NCBI GenBank assembly: GCA_020055645.1
Contig: CM034546.1
Span: forward strand, 77,748,001-77,812,000
DNA: 64,000 bases
From: Tomocerus qinae
Lineage: Eukaryota; Arthropoda; Collembola; Entomobryomorpha; Tomoceridae
Direction of reading: 5' to 3'
The notes under the pieces were generated by a model that searched no databases, had not been told where the DNA came from, and worked only from the letters and a program-made list of their open reading frames with translations. The position numbers and the translations under genes are program-made. This document shows positions 1 to 13,084 of this stretch, piece by piece (positions within the stretch are counted from its first letter, which is position 1; every line of letters starts with the position of its first letter).

Positions 1-538
1 CTTACGAAAACATTAAAGAATTTCTAATTTCAAACGATGCTGTGATGATTTTAACACTCGATAATAAGATACAAAGCAATAATTTCTTTTTACAAAACTC
101 AAATATTTCATGCATGCTCGATATCTTCTGATTTTACAGCCCATTTGTAGTACTATGACAATTTGACAGTTTAGCAAGATAAGCAAGAATGAGTCATCCC
201 AACTGTTTATCAGGCTTAAATTGATTAGTAGGAAGCTGGCCCACCTCAGTCCACAGCAAGAAAAACAGAGTACAATTTAGCCACGACGTATAAGCTATGT
301 TTATATTTAATGCTGACGTATTATATAAATTATATTAATAAAAGCAACCTCAGATTAAAGTGAGTTGGAATTTGGGGTCAGTTTGAAATGAATCACCACG
401 AGAAACACTGAATCATTGAAGCAAAGGTTGTTTTTCATAATCCAAGCCTATTTGCCCAAGACATCGTGCTCTTCCCGACCTAGATAAAACCTACCTATAT
501 AAACTTGGTCAGCATTTGATAGAAAATCAGTCATGGAC

Positions 539-643
539 AGGATCTCCAGGCAACTCCTTGATAGGATATCCAGGCAACTCCTTGATAGGATCTCCAGACA
601 ACTCCTTGATAGGATCTCCAGGCAACTCCTTGACAGGATCTCC
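539..643. repeat. 24-bp minisatellite, about 4.4 copies
   Basis: Four consecutive 24-bp units beginning AGGATCTCCAGG differ by one or two substitutions each, and a partial fifth ends near 643. The open frame seen through them on the minus strand is a product of the repeat periodicity (24 is divisible by 3) and is not treated as a gene. Confidence 0.85.
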
Positions 644-1266
644 CTCTCGCCCATCAACTTATCTTAGTAATCGCCCTAAGATTCCCCAATAATATATGAT
701 CTTATTTATTATAGGTCTACCCTGGAAAACGTTTTTAGTGGAAAAAACTTGTTTATTAACAGGTTAATTAAAATGCCTTCTAAAAAGCCTTTAAAAAGCT
801 TTTAAAATGCCTTCAAACAATAAATTGAAATTATAAAGTAACAGGAAATACGTTTGAACCAGAAGAAGTATAAAGAGAACCCTTATATATAACAAACAGA
901 GCTTAAATTTAAAGAGACATTGAAATACGAAATACTTTATGGAATTCGGTTTTGGTTTAGGAATTGGGGATTTGGAAGATAATTAAAAACAATTTTACAA
1001 ATTAGATAAGCAGATGCAACGATGCCAGCTTAAACTACTTTTCACAGTTTTGAAAATCAATCCATTACAAAGTTCTGTTTACATATTTTTGCCATTTCTG
1101 CGCATTAGAAATATGCGTAAACGGTAGTAAGAAATATATAGAATTACGTTGTAGAATTAAGAATTAAAGTTTCTTCTTATATAAATATAAGAGACACTGT
1201 AATATAATGTTACAAGAATCCGCCCTTGGTACTGTTACAGCCAGAACAGAACGTCAAATCAATTAA

Positions 1267-1554
1267 GGGTCTACCCACGTTACTTCGTAGATGAGCGTAC
1301 TCAGCGTATGTGATGTGAGTAGATTCGTAAAATATGGGAAAATACGCAAAACCACATCAATATTAAAACAAACCCCTGAGCTGAGTACTTTTCTTTGCGT
1401 ATAGTGGAGTGAGTAGTCAACCATGATTGTTGGATATAGTTTGCACTAACGAAAATGGAAAAATTCTCTATAAATTCAGACTGGTCGTTTACACATAAAT
1501 ATACGAATCTAGATCTACGCACATAAGAAAATCTACGAAGGTACGCGGGTACCC
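1267..1554. mobile_element. MITE-like element with about 27-bp inverted ends
   Basis: The left end (GGGTCTACCCACGT...ACTTCGTAGAT) and the reverse complement of the right end (GGGTACCCGCGT...CCTTCGTAGAT) match over roughly 27 bases. TAA follows the right end after one extra C and also precedes the left end, which is compatible with a 3-bp TWA target duplication as in PIF/Harbinger elements. There is no coding capacity. Family assignment is tentative. Confidence 0.55.
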
Positions 1555-1774
1555 CTAAATATCTTTACAATTAAAGTTTAACTCCTGGTTTCATTTTTGA
1601 TCTGGCACTCTGGCACCCAAATATTTGGTTTTGTAGGTTCCAATCCAAAAAATAAAATAAAATTTACGTAAAATTTTTATGTAAATGCTCAAAATTAGGT
1701 TTACATCCTCCAGTTTTTACTATTTGGTCTTTCATTCATATTATTATAGGCACTGTCTTTGTCTACGTCTAAAT

Positions 1775-1866
1775 ACAATTGATGGTTTCACTTATGTACC
1801 TCAAAGCATGCCTTCGGTAGTACGAAGGTATACATTGTGCTACACATAAGTGAAAAAGTTAATTGT
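1775..1866. repeat. Short inverted-repeat (hairpin) element
   Basis: Arms of about 24 bases share the core TTTCACTTATGT and flank a centre that holds a second small hairpin (CCTTCGGTAGTACGAAGG). It looks like a very short MITE. No target duplication is clear. Confidence 0.4.
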
Positions 1867-2670
1867 CATGTAATTCGTAAAGTCGTGTTTTTCTGTATTT
1901 CAATATCAGGGAGTTTTTTTTACGAGAAAAAGGTTTTTCCACCAGCACTAACTGCTTTTTATTGCTTGTACTATGCACTGCACTAATTGCGCTGCAAAAT
2001 GCAATGCATTACATTTCAAAAAATATCTTTGAACGTTAAAAACCGATATTCATAGCTAGAACCTGCAAAACAGTTTGACAACGGATGACGTCACCCAATT
2101 TAAACTCACTTTATTACTCATGGCGCTAAAGGAGTTCAAATTTGAAATACCTTGAAGGACACAAAATCCTACAAGTAGTAATAATATAGAGAATTAAAGT
2201 GAGATTGTTGATTTAGTTGTTGATTTTTGTCCGGTGCAATGCAGTCTGCACAGTCTGCAGTGTGTCATGTGTGATTTGTTTAGTATTATTTCCCAGTAAT
2301 TGTTGTTTTACAAAGGTAATCAGTTAATGTTTCAAAATTATTGTAATAAAATCGTAACCTAAAGCTATGTGCTAACACTGAACACCGATCACTAAACACA
2401 CTGATGACTGAACACAGCCTCTTGATAGTTATTTTGATTGTCAAGTGTTGCTATATTTTGTTTTTGATAGATCTCTCGTATCTCGTTTCGCTTGCTTGTC
2501 GCTCGGGGAGAAAAATTTATTCTAATTAACTGTTAACAGTAATGACAAAGCCAAATTGACAAAGCCAAATTACTCACTAATCAGTTGTCAATTGATTATC
2601 CATACAGGATACTGCCAACTATACCAATACCCGTCCCAAGAATTGACGACTCAATTAGACGAAAGATACA

Positions 2671-5600
2671 ATGACTAAGCCAAAATTTAAACTTGTTCGA
2701 AAATTTCATCATTTCGTATACCCCTGCGTCATTTACAAAAAGGTAAACAATTATTAGATTTTTATATTTCATACATTCTTAATAGTTTTGGTAAAATTAA
2801 AGTTGGATATACGATGTTCATTACTGCTTAGTGCTTATCTTGTTTTAAATTGTCAATTGTAGATCTCTATTTGTCGTTTCACATAGTTAACAGATTCCAT
2901 ATTTACCTACAAGTAACATTTGTAGATTAATTTTAGACTTAACTTCTGAAAAGGTTTATCTCACCAATCACTACATATCTTTTAGATATTATTAATTAGT
3001 TATTTAATTTTTGCTGGATATTTTGTTTTATATTTGATATTTATGTGGTAATCATTATTTACAATACGCTTCAATATAAAAATCACTTTTTTAAAATTTA
3101 AAAATATTAATGGCAATATTTTTACAGTGTTTAATTGGGAGGAATAGACGCAGTGAATGCGTTGTGAACGAACGGGAGGCATTCATCAATTTAAGCACTA
3201 CTAAAGGAGGTGTATCTAAAAGACATTGCGAAATATTTTTGACTGAAGAGGGCTACTGGAAAATTCGTGATCTGAAGGTGGGTTCAATAAATATTAATTT
3301 TTATTTTACGTAATTTGTTATGAATTTAATAGTGACTTAACAAATTGAAGTCTACACCTGTTGATATTTTAATATGATAATATTAAAAATGCGCCAAATG
3401 ATTTTTATTTTATTCATTATTGTTTCAATTGTAATTAAGTCGGAAATTATAATGTTTAAGGAACAATATCATATCAGCAGTGCTTTTATGGTTGTGAAAA
3501 TGATAACCATTTTAAAACGCTAAACTACTTTATTATTTCTAGAGTAAAAATGGAACGTATCTTAACCGCAAAAGGATTATGCAGCCAAGGGAATTACGAC
3601 ACAAAGACGTCATCGGAATAGGTGTAACAGGATCTAAAGACGATAAGAAGAGTAAAAGTCGTCAAAATTTCGTATTAGAATTTTTGAAGGTAAGAATTTG
3701 TCCCTTGTTTAATCGTTTAATTTATTTATGAAGTTGGTTTTACCTTTACTGCTCATCATAATTAACTTCAAAGATGTATATTAAAGCGGTAAATAATTAT
3801 TTTTCAGATAAAGAAAGAAAGTAAATAATCCTGTTGACATTTTTCAATATTTTTTGGCTTAACGACGAGCAGAAATGAGTAGTTTTACTACTGGGTTGGG
3901 TGGTTGACAATAAACAAATCCAGTCAGTAGAATGCAACATAATTTTAAAATGGTGCCATTCCTTTCCGAGTAATAGAAAAAAATGCAGTCTATTGTAACC
4001 GCAATGAAAGTCATAGGAAAAAGCGACAAAATGTAGTACCTAAAAAACAGAGCACAAAATTCTACAGGGGACAACGTGGCCCAATTTCATCAAGTTTTTC
4101 ATAGAACAGAGAACGATGAGTGTTGTCAAATTCCCACGCATTTCTCCCACTCAAAAACTATTTAATTTTAAAAAGTGCAGGGACTTTTAAGGATAAACGG
4201 CCACAATGCCCCCTCCAAAAATATGTGGTTCATGCTTTAAAAAATATGACATATTTTAATTCCCCACAGGAGATTTGTTATCAATGTTCTGCGTATATCG
4301 ACGAGTCATAATTAATGCAATTAGTATAAATACACTAACTAAAACCATTTTGCTTTCTTAAAACATTCTATGAAGTAAGCAGTGTCATATCTAGTGGGAA
4401 TTGAAATAATCTAATGCTTAGAAGACTGTAATAACTGTACGCAAAGTGTAAACGCGGACAGGGCATCAGTCTCTGTACTTATATAAACTTCTACTTACCA
4501 TAATTTTCTTAGTAATTTTTTGGGTCGAGGAAACTAATTGTTGTAATGATTTTTCAGACTGACAGTGACGACGAAGATGAAGACATATCTGACAGTACCT
4601 TTGAGGATATTAGTGATGCGTCGAGCAGCAGTACAGGTAATTTACATGGTCACACTACTGTACATATTTCACATATTATGGTAATAATTAATCAATTAAT
4701 TAATAAGTAATGTTATGAATTGGTAACAGTATCTTTAAGGTCAACTGGAGGCACAATAAATCGGTCGCCTACTCAATCTTCTAGGCATTCATACATTAGC
4801 TCTACAAATGATCTGGAAAGCTCAAGTGACGACGATTCTAGTGACGGACTTTCTTATAGCAGTTTAGAAGAAATAGAAGTGAAAAGAAAGAAATTATCGT
4901 TACGCAGTATTACTGAACTGAGTGTTAGAGAAAGTGAAATATTAGAACAGAAAAGTAGAAAACAACCAGAAAGAAGAGCTTCATCGCAAAATGCAAAACT
5001 TCTAGTCCGTAAAAGTCCTTTACGTCGTACAGGTAATTTAGCGAAACATTGTTGTGTAAAATTACATAATATCTTTCAGGTAGAAAAAAACCAATTGGTT
5101 TTAGTCCCCGTTATAAGCCAACCAACCAAAACTAAGTCGTCTCATAAAATTGGTGAGTTAATGTCATTAATAATTGTAATTACAAGAAAGAAAAATCCTT
5201 TTCCTTTTCTAGAAATTTAAGATAGAAAAATATTGACCAAATTTAAATTTAAAAAAATTATTTTGGCCAAAGTAATCACTTTATAGTCTTTATTTTAATG
5301 TATTTATTATGCGTTTGCTATGCAATTATTCATAATATTTAATTAATTCTAATATTATTTTTTATGAATATGGTTTTTAGATCCTCAAGAGAAACTAAAG
5401 ACTGTCGTAGTGCTCACAGATTCAGAAGATTCTCATACGCAAAGTAGATACTCCGATTTCGATTCTGAAGAATCCGAAGATAGTCAAGATGAAAGTAGAA
5501 ATAGAAATTTCAATCCATTTATAATGTCCGAAAGCCAGGATATTGGTCGAAATAGTCCAGACCCAGTCGACGGTGACGAAGAGATTTATTTATGTAGTTC

Positions 5601-8600
5601 GGATAGTGATGTTGTTGAAGTTGACAAACAAGGAAATGCTATTCCTACACCAAGAAGCACAGCTAAGAGTACAAGAAAGAATAAGCCAAATCAATACAGT
5701 CAAGCTGGTCACTCTACTTTATGTCGTGATCGATCTTCTTCAAATGAATCAAAATCTCGAAGCTCAAGATCGTTTTCTAAAACGCCTGTAATGCAAGAAC
5801 AAACTGCTAGAAGATCTCGTCCATTTAATAGTGCAAAATCCTGCAACGTACAAGTTACCGAAAAATCTAGATCTTCAAGAAGCAAATCTTTAGAAGAACC
5901 GATAGCTGGAACTTCAAGGTCTTTTTATGACAAGTCTTCCGCCAAGGGGAATGAAATATCTCGTTCTTCAATTAACAAATCTTCAGACGAATATGTAACT
6001 CAAAAACATAGAAAACGATCTCCTTCACCAAAAAATGACGCCGAATTACGCAATTCTTCAAAATCTGCTGAAGATTTAGATATGAGTAAATCTCATTCTT
6101 CTAAAAGCAAATCTACCGAAGGAAATAATGGCGAAAAATCTCGTTCTTCAAGAGGAATATCCAATGCTGAAAAATCTCATTCTTCAAAAAGATATTCTAC
6201 AGACAAATCCAATATTGAAAAACCTCATTCTTCAAAAAGAAATTCTGTAGACCAATCCAATTCTGAAAAATCTCATTCTTCAAGAAAAAAATCTACAGAC
6301 GAATCCAATATTGAAAAATCTCATTCTTCAAAAAGAAATTCTGTAGACCAATCCAATTCTGAAAAATCTCATTCTTCAAGGAAAAAATCTACAGACGAAT
6401 CCAATATTGAAAAATCTCATTCTTCAAAAAGAAATTCTGTAGACCAATCCAATGCTGAAAAATCTCATTCCTCAAGGAAAAAGTCTACAGACGAATCCAA
6501 TATTGAAAAATCTCATTCTTCAAGGAAAAAGCCTACAAACCAAGCCAATGCTGAAAAATCTCATTCCGTTGGGAAGAAATCTGCAGACGAATCCATTACT
6601 GAAAAATCTCATTCTTCAAAGAAAAATTCTACAGACGAATCCAAATCCGAAAAACTAAATTCGTCAAGAAAATCTACAGATGAGTCCAAAAATGAAAAAT
6701 CTCATCCTTCGATAAAAATGTCTGCAAAGGAATCGAATGCTGAAAAATCTCATTCTTCAAGGAAAATGTCTACAGACGAATCCAATACTAAAACATATCA
6801 TTCCGCTGTGAAGAAATCTGCAGACGCATCCAATGTTGAATATTTATCAAGAAAAAAATCAGCAAACGAATCAAATGCAGAAAAATCAGCCTCTTCAAGG
6901 AAAAGATTTACAGAAGAATCCAATACTAAGGAATCTCACTCAAGAAATAAATTTCACACACCATCATATTCAAATATTAACGGATCCATCGGGCAAGAGC
7001 ATACAAAATCTCGCTCATCTAATAGATCTACTTCCAAAGAGCCTTTGCCTGGAACATCGAGTTCATTAAATAATGGACTATCTAAAGAAACTTCGCGTAA
7101 TGACAACAGACCCTCATCAAAAGAAATTTCTGTCCCGAAACCTCATTCGGATGGATCGTCCAGGAAGCGTAAACGATCTCCAAGTTTTGATTCTCACCAA
7201 GTAAACTCTCGTCCAGCCACTCATAAAGATACGGAACAGAAGGACAAAAGGGCCAGCTGTTCTCTTAAAACGCCATTGGATACAGGAAGTTCGGAACTGC
7301 AGTTGTCTAAGTCAATTAGAAATAGTGAATCTTTGTCCGAAAGGCGACCATCTGATGAACGTCGTCGTAGAGATGTCAGTCATAGTAACAAGCATACAGA
7401 TAATAGCAATAGTATTACCAAAATTACATCAGCGGAAAGACAGAGTCAACGTAAAAATGGGTCTTTATTTAGAGAAGATTCAATTTATTTGGTAAGCCCT
7501 CTTAATGCGAATGCTTAATAGCATAATACAGTATTGATTAAATTGATTAACAAGATTTATTTTAAAGTTTGACCTTAGTCTTTTATTAACAATGTATTTC
7601 TGTTACTTTTATTACTATTTTTGCAATATTTTTTACTACCGACACAATCTTTTGACCATAAACGATTATTAAATCTGGCCTTTCGTTTCAATTAAGTAGT
7701 GTAGTAATAAATATATTTTCATTTTAGGATATTTGCGCCTGGAATGTGGATTCGTTAAAGGTAAGTGGAGATATTTCCTTAATTTGTGCTTTTAATTACT
7801 AATCAAGCATTATTTTCCATTAAGTATAATATTATGTATTTGAATGTAACCTTAGGAACCTAATCCACGTTATGTGGAAACAGGCAGGCATTGTGGCTAT
7901 CACTGGAAGTATTTAGAAGTGTTGAAGCGGTATAAAAACTATGAAGAGTACCAGCGTATATTTTATCCATTGATCTTACACGAGATGTGGACTGGTGCCC
8001 AATCTGATTTGAAACAGAGTGAAAGCATGTACGTATTTTATTTTGTTTCAGTCATCCTTTTGTTAATGATTTTTTTGTTAATTATAATGTTATAATGTTA
8101 ATGATAATTTTTAATGCATCTATTGAAATATGAAAAACGTTTAAGTAAAGATCTGTTATTTAATTTTTATTCTTTATTTAATTAATGGTCTAAATATTAA
8201 AGGAAGGGTTTCATTCCATTTCGTTATGGCTCAACCAATTAATTATAAGGTTTTCCTTTTCATTTCCTTTTAATGAAAAATACTTTATTATTTGTATCAG
8301 GGAAAATTTCCGGTTAAGTGTCATGTTAGAAAACATTGGCGAGCCCCAAGTAATGAGCCCCTTAACTCCGTACATGGATTCTGGTTTGACAACCAAAGGA
8401 CAGTGGTTGTGTTTTCGATGTCACGGTAAGTTTTACTCCTGAATGCATGAGTGCTTCAATGAAATTGAGATGGACCATAGTTATAGTTAAGTCTTCTATT
8501 AGTTCTATGATAGATACCAATATGTTTAAAATTTGAATTTCATTACGGTTCAGTCATAGGGAGAAATAGGCAGGAATTTCTTCCGTTCCGGGATCTATGC

Positions 8601-11600
8601 ACATTTCAATACTTCATAAACATGAAGAATAAAAGACAAATGACAATTTTGCGAGAAAGGAAGACGTTTGCCCTAATTCTACCGGATTCAGAAAGCTTTG
8701 AAGATTATCCAGGTGACCATAAATTTTACTATCATTTAAAAACTGCATTTTCCTTGAATATTTGCAGAATAATATCTACAACTTTTATAGTACTACAAGA
8801 ATTGATTTAATTGATTTGATTTTCCAAATCCAGAGTCCAAGGTTATGTATTCATTCAGTTTGACTTTTTACCTGGACAACAAAAATTATTTGGACATTGC
8901 ATGGAGTCAAGGTGGATATATTGAAAGAATATCTAACATTTGTGACGTACTACGGAGCTACGAGAATTTAATATCAATACAAAAACATATACTGTGTGAC
9001 CACATTTTGAAGCTACCAAAAATTTTGAATCCTTGGAGTTTCAACAGCAGCGCCAGATACCTATCTCTTGTTAAGCTATGCGGCACTAGATACGTGAGTT
9101 AAATTTGATAATATTCTACATAATTTTTCCCCTATCGTATTTATTTGAACTAAATTTTGAAACAACATTTCCTTGAACAATATTAATGAAAATAAATAAA
9201 TTTTAATTATGTCAGGAGTTTACTTTAAGATTGTATTAACTTTTTGGACATTTTGTTTACAGTTTAGTCCCAGACAAAGATCGGTCATTGAATATCTTAG
9301 TTTGAGGATAATGGAAAATCAAGGTCAACCGGATATAATGTTAATGAATGGGGCACCTGGTATAATGAACAAAAACATTCTTTTCCTTATATTATTGTTA
9401 TTATGTGTACCCTTTTATTCAAAGAAAGCAATCACTGACATTTTTATAGGTACTGGAAAGACTAAAACTATCGCTGGTCTTGTTCTGCAGCTTGTTACCG
9501 CCCCACATTTTGAACCAGATTATCCACGAATTCTTGTTTGCATTCCATCAAGCTCAGCTCTCGATCAATTTATTTTTTACTTCGACGAAATGCTCAAAGA
9601 AGGAGATGGAACGATTTGTCCGCAAATGATTAGAATTAAAGAACCTGGTGAATTAGTTTCTGAATTGGCAAACCAGTACGTTCCTGAAATAATAGCGGCT
9701 TCGAGGAGGGGGAACACAACTGTTGACATAATGGTATTTTTAAATTGTCTAAAGTAACAGAGATCGCTTGATTTTGTGATACTTCTCAAAATCTTACAAG
9801 ATTGCCAGTGTATTTAATCAAACGTATTTGAACAGCGCTTTGATTTTCCTTAATTATCATCTGACATTCGACCAAACACTATAATGTATTCTTTTTTTCT
9901 TTGCGTCCATGGTCGAAAACTCGCATTTACCATCATTAAAATGATGGTTATAATATAAATTATACCGGTTGGCAAAATGCAATTGAAAATTTACGCAGTA
10001 ATTAAACAACTTAAAAATAGCTTCCAAAGCCATAAAATTATATTTTGTTGCTAATAGATTAGAATTCTTTGAGTATTGTAGATGTTTGACGTATGTAATT
10101 GCTTATATTTTTTACAGTTTTCCTATATTCTAATGCAAATATTTTTTAAATACAGTGTGAAAATATAGTCAAATCGGCAAAAATTGTGTGTTGTACACTA
10201 AATTCCTGTTCCAGTCCCAATAGCAAGCTGAAACATTGTTTCCAGACTATAAGAGATAATGAAAGGTAAGATATACATTGTAATAGAAGAAGGATAATCT
10301 AAATTAGATAATGAAATTGATATTAATTTAATTTATACCTTAGTAGTAAACCGGAGTTTACAGCCTGCATTATTGATGAAGCCCCCAGTATCACAGAAAT
10401 GGAATCCTTAGCTCCATTTGTGTTTCATTTTGAAAAGCTTGTGCTCGTTGGAGATCCGATGTTAAAGGAGGCCAATGTTTTGTCGAAGGTAATTACTATT
10501 AATATTTTTAACTATTTCAAAACAATATCAAATAGGTCTACATAACTAGTGTAGCTTTTTCAATTAAATCAGTCAACCAATGCCATCTCATCTTTGATTA
10601 TAAATGTTTTTTTCCGTCTTAATTATTAACCAACGCTTACTTTTAACTTGATAATTTAAGTTCTAAGCGCTTTAAATTAGTTAATTTAAAAAAAATAAAC
10701 TACAATATAATCAGTGTTTATTCGTGTTATAATTCTAAATTATATTGTTCGTTACTGTTGTTGTTTTTATACCGATAATTAGTAAAAATTTTTGTTTCTT
10801 AGAATTGCCGAGATAAGAAATATGGACACTCTTTGTTCCATAGAGTCTATGAATACTATCGCAAACAACAGCCTTGTCCGGTGATTGTCTTAAAGGAGCA
10901 CTACAGGACCCACGAAGAAATACTCAAATGGTCAAATGAACAATTTTATGAAGGAAAATTAACCAAACCTGTTCGACTTCGAGAGGCAAAAAATTTTGTC
11001 AATTTGGAAAGTGCACTCGAACCATACTTGTTTTGCAACTATGTAACCTCAGATCCATCAAACAAAGGGTAAGAGAACTATATATTATGGTCACCAATAC
11101 GTCATTCTCTGTCTTAATACCATTTTAAAGATTGTGATTAGTTTATTTGTATCCTATGTCCAGATATATGAGTCAAGATGATGAATTTCATTTGATAGTA
11201 GAAGTACTCAGATCAGTTTGGACGGAAACGATGACTATCGTTGATGAATTTTCAATTTGTGTAATGCTGCTTCAAAAGGATTCAAAGAAAAAAGCTGATT
11301 TACAAAATATAATAAGAAGGTATGGTATAAGTACTAAATAGTATATTAGTCAATTATAAATCATTTCGTAATATTATGAAATGGCTTACACTTGATTAAT
11401 TGCCAAAAATAAAGTTTTTGAATCAAGCTTTGTCTAAAATTGACGAAATGCAATGTCTGAAATAATATTTTCTAGAAAACTGCCAAAATTTTACAATCGT
11501 GTACAAGTGGACTACTTAGAAATGTTTCAAGGGCAGGAGAGGGATGTTATTGTCTTGCCATGTTACCGCTGTAAAGAAGTAGAAGTGACCAATAAAAATA

Positions 11601-12096
11601 TGTTAAACTTAGCCCTTACCAGAGCAACACAGTCAATTACAATTATTGGCAATACGGATTATTTAAAAACGGTAACCTTTTACACATTATGGGAATAAAT
11701 ATTTTTCATGTAATGTTTGCAAAAGCATACACCATCCGTTTATTTTAATCGTTACTTTTCACCATACGCTGTCAATTATTTGTTATATGTCGAATTTAAT
11801 GTTATTTAAAATTACATAAATATGTAATCGGTCGATATTTTAGTGCAGTATGAATGAACTATTTACGATGAGTTGATTTGTTTGTCATATAATTGAATTT
11901 AAATTCAACTTTACAGTTCGAAGTTTGGAAAAAGCTCGTTGGGGATGCGGAATCTCGTAAGCAAGTTCAAAACATTCCAGTCGAGAAAATAAGGATTCCT
12001 CAGTACGTGGTAAATCGTTTGCATTCGTACTTTAAATCTCGAAAATCCTCTGAAATTCCCGAAGAGATGCGTTTACCAAATCGCCTTGATAACTGA
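2671..12096 (+). CDS. FHA domain / serine-rich / Sen1-like SF1 helicase, paralogue 1
   Basis: The 19 coding exons are 2671-2742, 3128-3277, 3543-3689, 4558-4636, 4730-5152, 5381-7491, 7728-7760, 7856-8028, 8301-8425, 8554-8712, 8834-9093, 9263-9359, 9450-9733, 10156-10265, 10344-10488, 10803-11068, 11164-11319, 11476-11671 and 11917-12096. All phases agree and predict 1721 residues. The FHA domain spans about 25-123, with G28-R29, S54..H57 and S75-K-N-G-T-Y-L-N82. Residues about 290-990 are Ser/Lys/Asp-rich with a 16-residue repeat. The helicase has Walker A GAPGTGKT (1274-1281), DEAP (1419-1422), LVLVGDP, YRTHEEI, FQGQERD and LALTRA, the UPF1/Sen1 set for RNA/DNA unwinding. The start is supported by exon-1 similarity to the paralogue at 13085. 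AATAAA lies at 12286. FHA domains bind phosphothreonine, so partner recruitment is likely but inferred. I know no animal Sen1 relative with an FHA domain. Confidence 0.88.
6160..6950 (+). repeat. 48-bp coding minisatellite encoding a 16-residue Ser-rich repeat
   Basis: About 16-17 tandem copies of a 48-bp unit lie inside exon 6 of the first FHA-helicase gene. The units encode variants of N-x-E-K-S-H-S-S-(K/R)-(R/K)-x-S-(V/T)-D-(Q/E)-S. Between about 6208 and 6495 two unit types (SVDQS and STDES) alternate in three nearly identical 96-bp dimers, so a higher-order repeat is present. Copies downstream are more diverged. The other forward open frames in this stretch are shadows of the periodicity. 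Confidence 0.9.
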
Positions 12097-13084
12097 AGAA
12101 CTCGGGAGTGAATTTAGTTTAATAGTTAAGTAGTAAATACACAGTTTATTTCAAATTTTTTAAAATTAGTCGGTGTAGTTGTATTATTTAGATAAATTAT
12201 AATATGTGGCACAATATTATGTCACAATAACATAAGTACAAATCATCTTGACCACATTTATGATTATTGTGATGTAAATAAGTGGAATAAAATATTTTTG
12301 TGTACGTAACTTGCCAACAACCAATGTCCCCCTACCTATTATTGTTGCATCTAATTAAAAGTTGTAGATCTTACAACATGAACATCTATAAAACAATTAT
12401 ATTATAAAGTTAATTCCATATTATGTCTGTCAAAAAGTTGTTGACAAAAGATTTAAACGGCCATAGAATTTTTTAATTATTTTTTATTATTTCCCAAAGC
12501 TAAAAATTAAAATGCACAGCTTAAACCTGCACTCTTTTGGCCAATAACATGCAAAGCGGGAATCAGATTTAAATTTAAACCTGTGGTTTGTAGCTTTTAG
12601 TCTTATAAATTTACACAAAGTGCAAGTGGCAGGTAAAGTTTGGTTTCATTTTAGATTTTTAATCATATTTTAAAGTGCATAGAAAGCAAAATTAGTAACT
12701 TTGCTTCCTACATCCTAGCTAAGTCTATTTAATTCCAAATTGTATTGTCCTGCTGTCAGTGTCATCTACGTAAAATTAAATAGAGCAGAGGATTGTTATC
12801 TGCGAACATTGGAGTTGGAACAGTACTTTTAGTCTTAGTACACCATAGATATAGATACGTTTTTGTTATGTTACGTTTGTTTTTTGTTATGTACCCTTTC
12901 GTTATTTAAATGTTGATTTAAATCACCCCATATGAATGTAGATAATAGATATTCAAAAAATTAATTACGTATTGTTTATTATTTTCAGCAATTTTAATGC
13001 TATAATTCGTCGGAAGGCGAAAGAAAGTGAGTTGTTGAAGACATACAGTGTACATGGTTACTAACACTTTCACAGCCTGACAAT
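12097..13084. other. Short intergenic gap between the two FHA-helicase genes
   Basis: It holds the polyadenylation signal of gene 1 (AATAAA at 12286). A TTTTCAG at 12982-12988 may be the acceptor of a 5' untranslated exon of gene 2 that continues into the ATG at 13085. I see no other feature. Confidence 0.4.

Larger units (their letters stand above)
1..2670. other. Non-coding region upstream of the first FHA-helicase gene
   Basis: I see no convincing coding exon here. The region holds a 24-bp minisatellite (539-643), a 288-bp inverted-repeat element (1267-1554) and a smaller hairpin element (1775-1866). An 8-bp CRE-like palindrome TGACGTCA lies at 2086-2093, about 580 bases before the first start codon. 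It could belong to the promoter, but its position alone does not show that. Confidence 0.5.

Noticed and set aside
448-657. 69-residue minus-strand open frame with ILSRSCLE repeats
   Set aside because: It is produced by the 24-bp minisatellite and shows no other coding signal.
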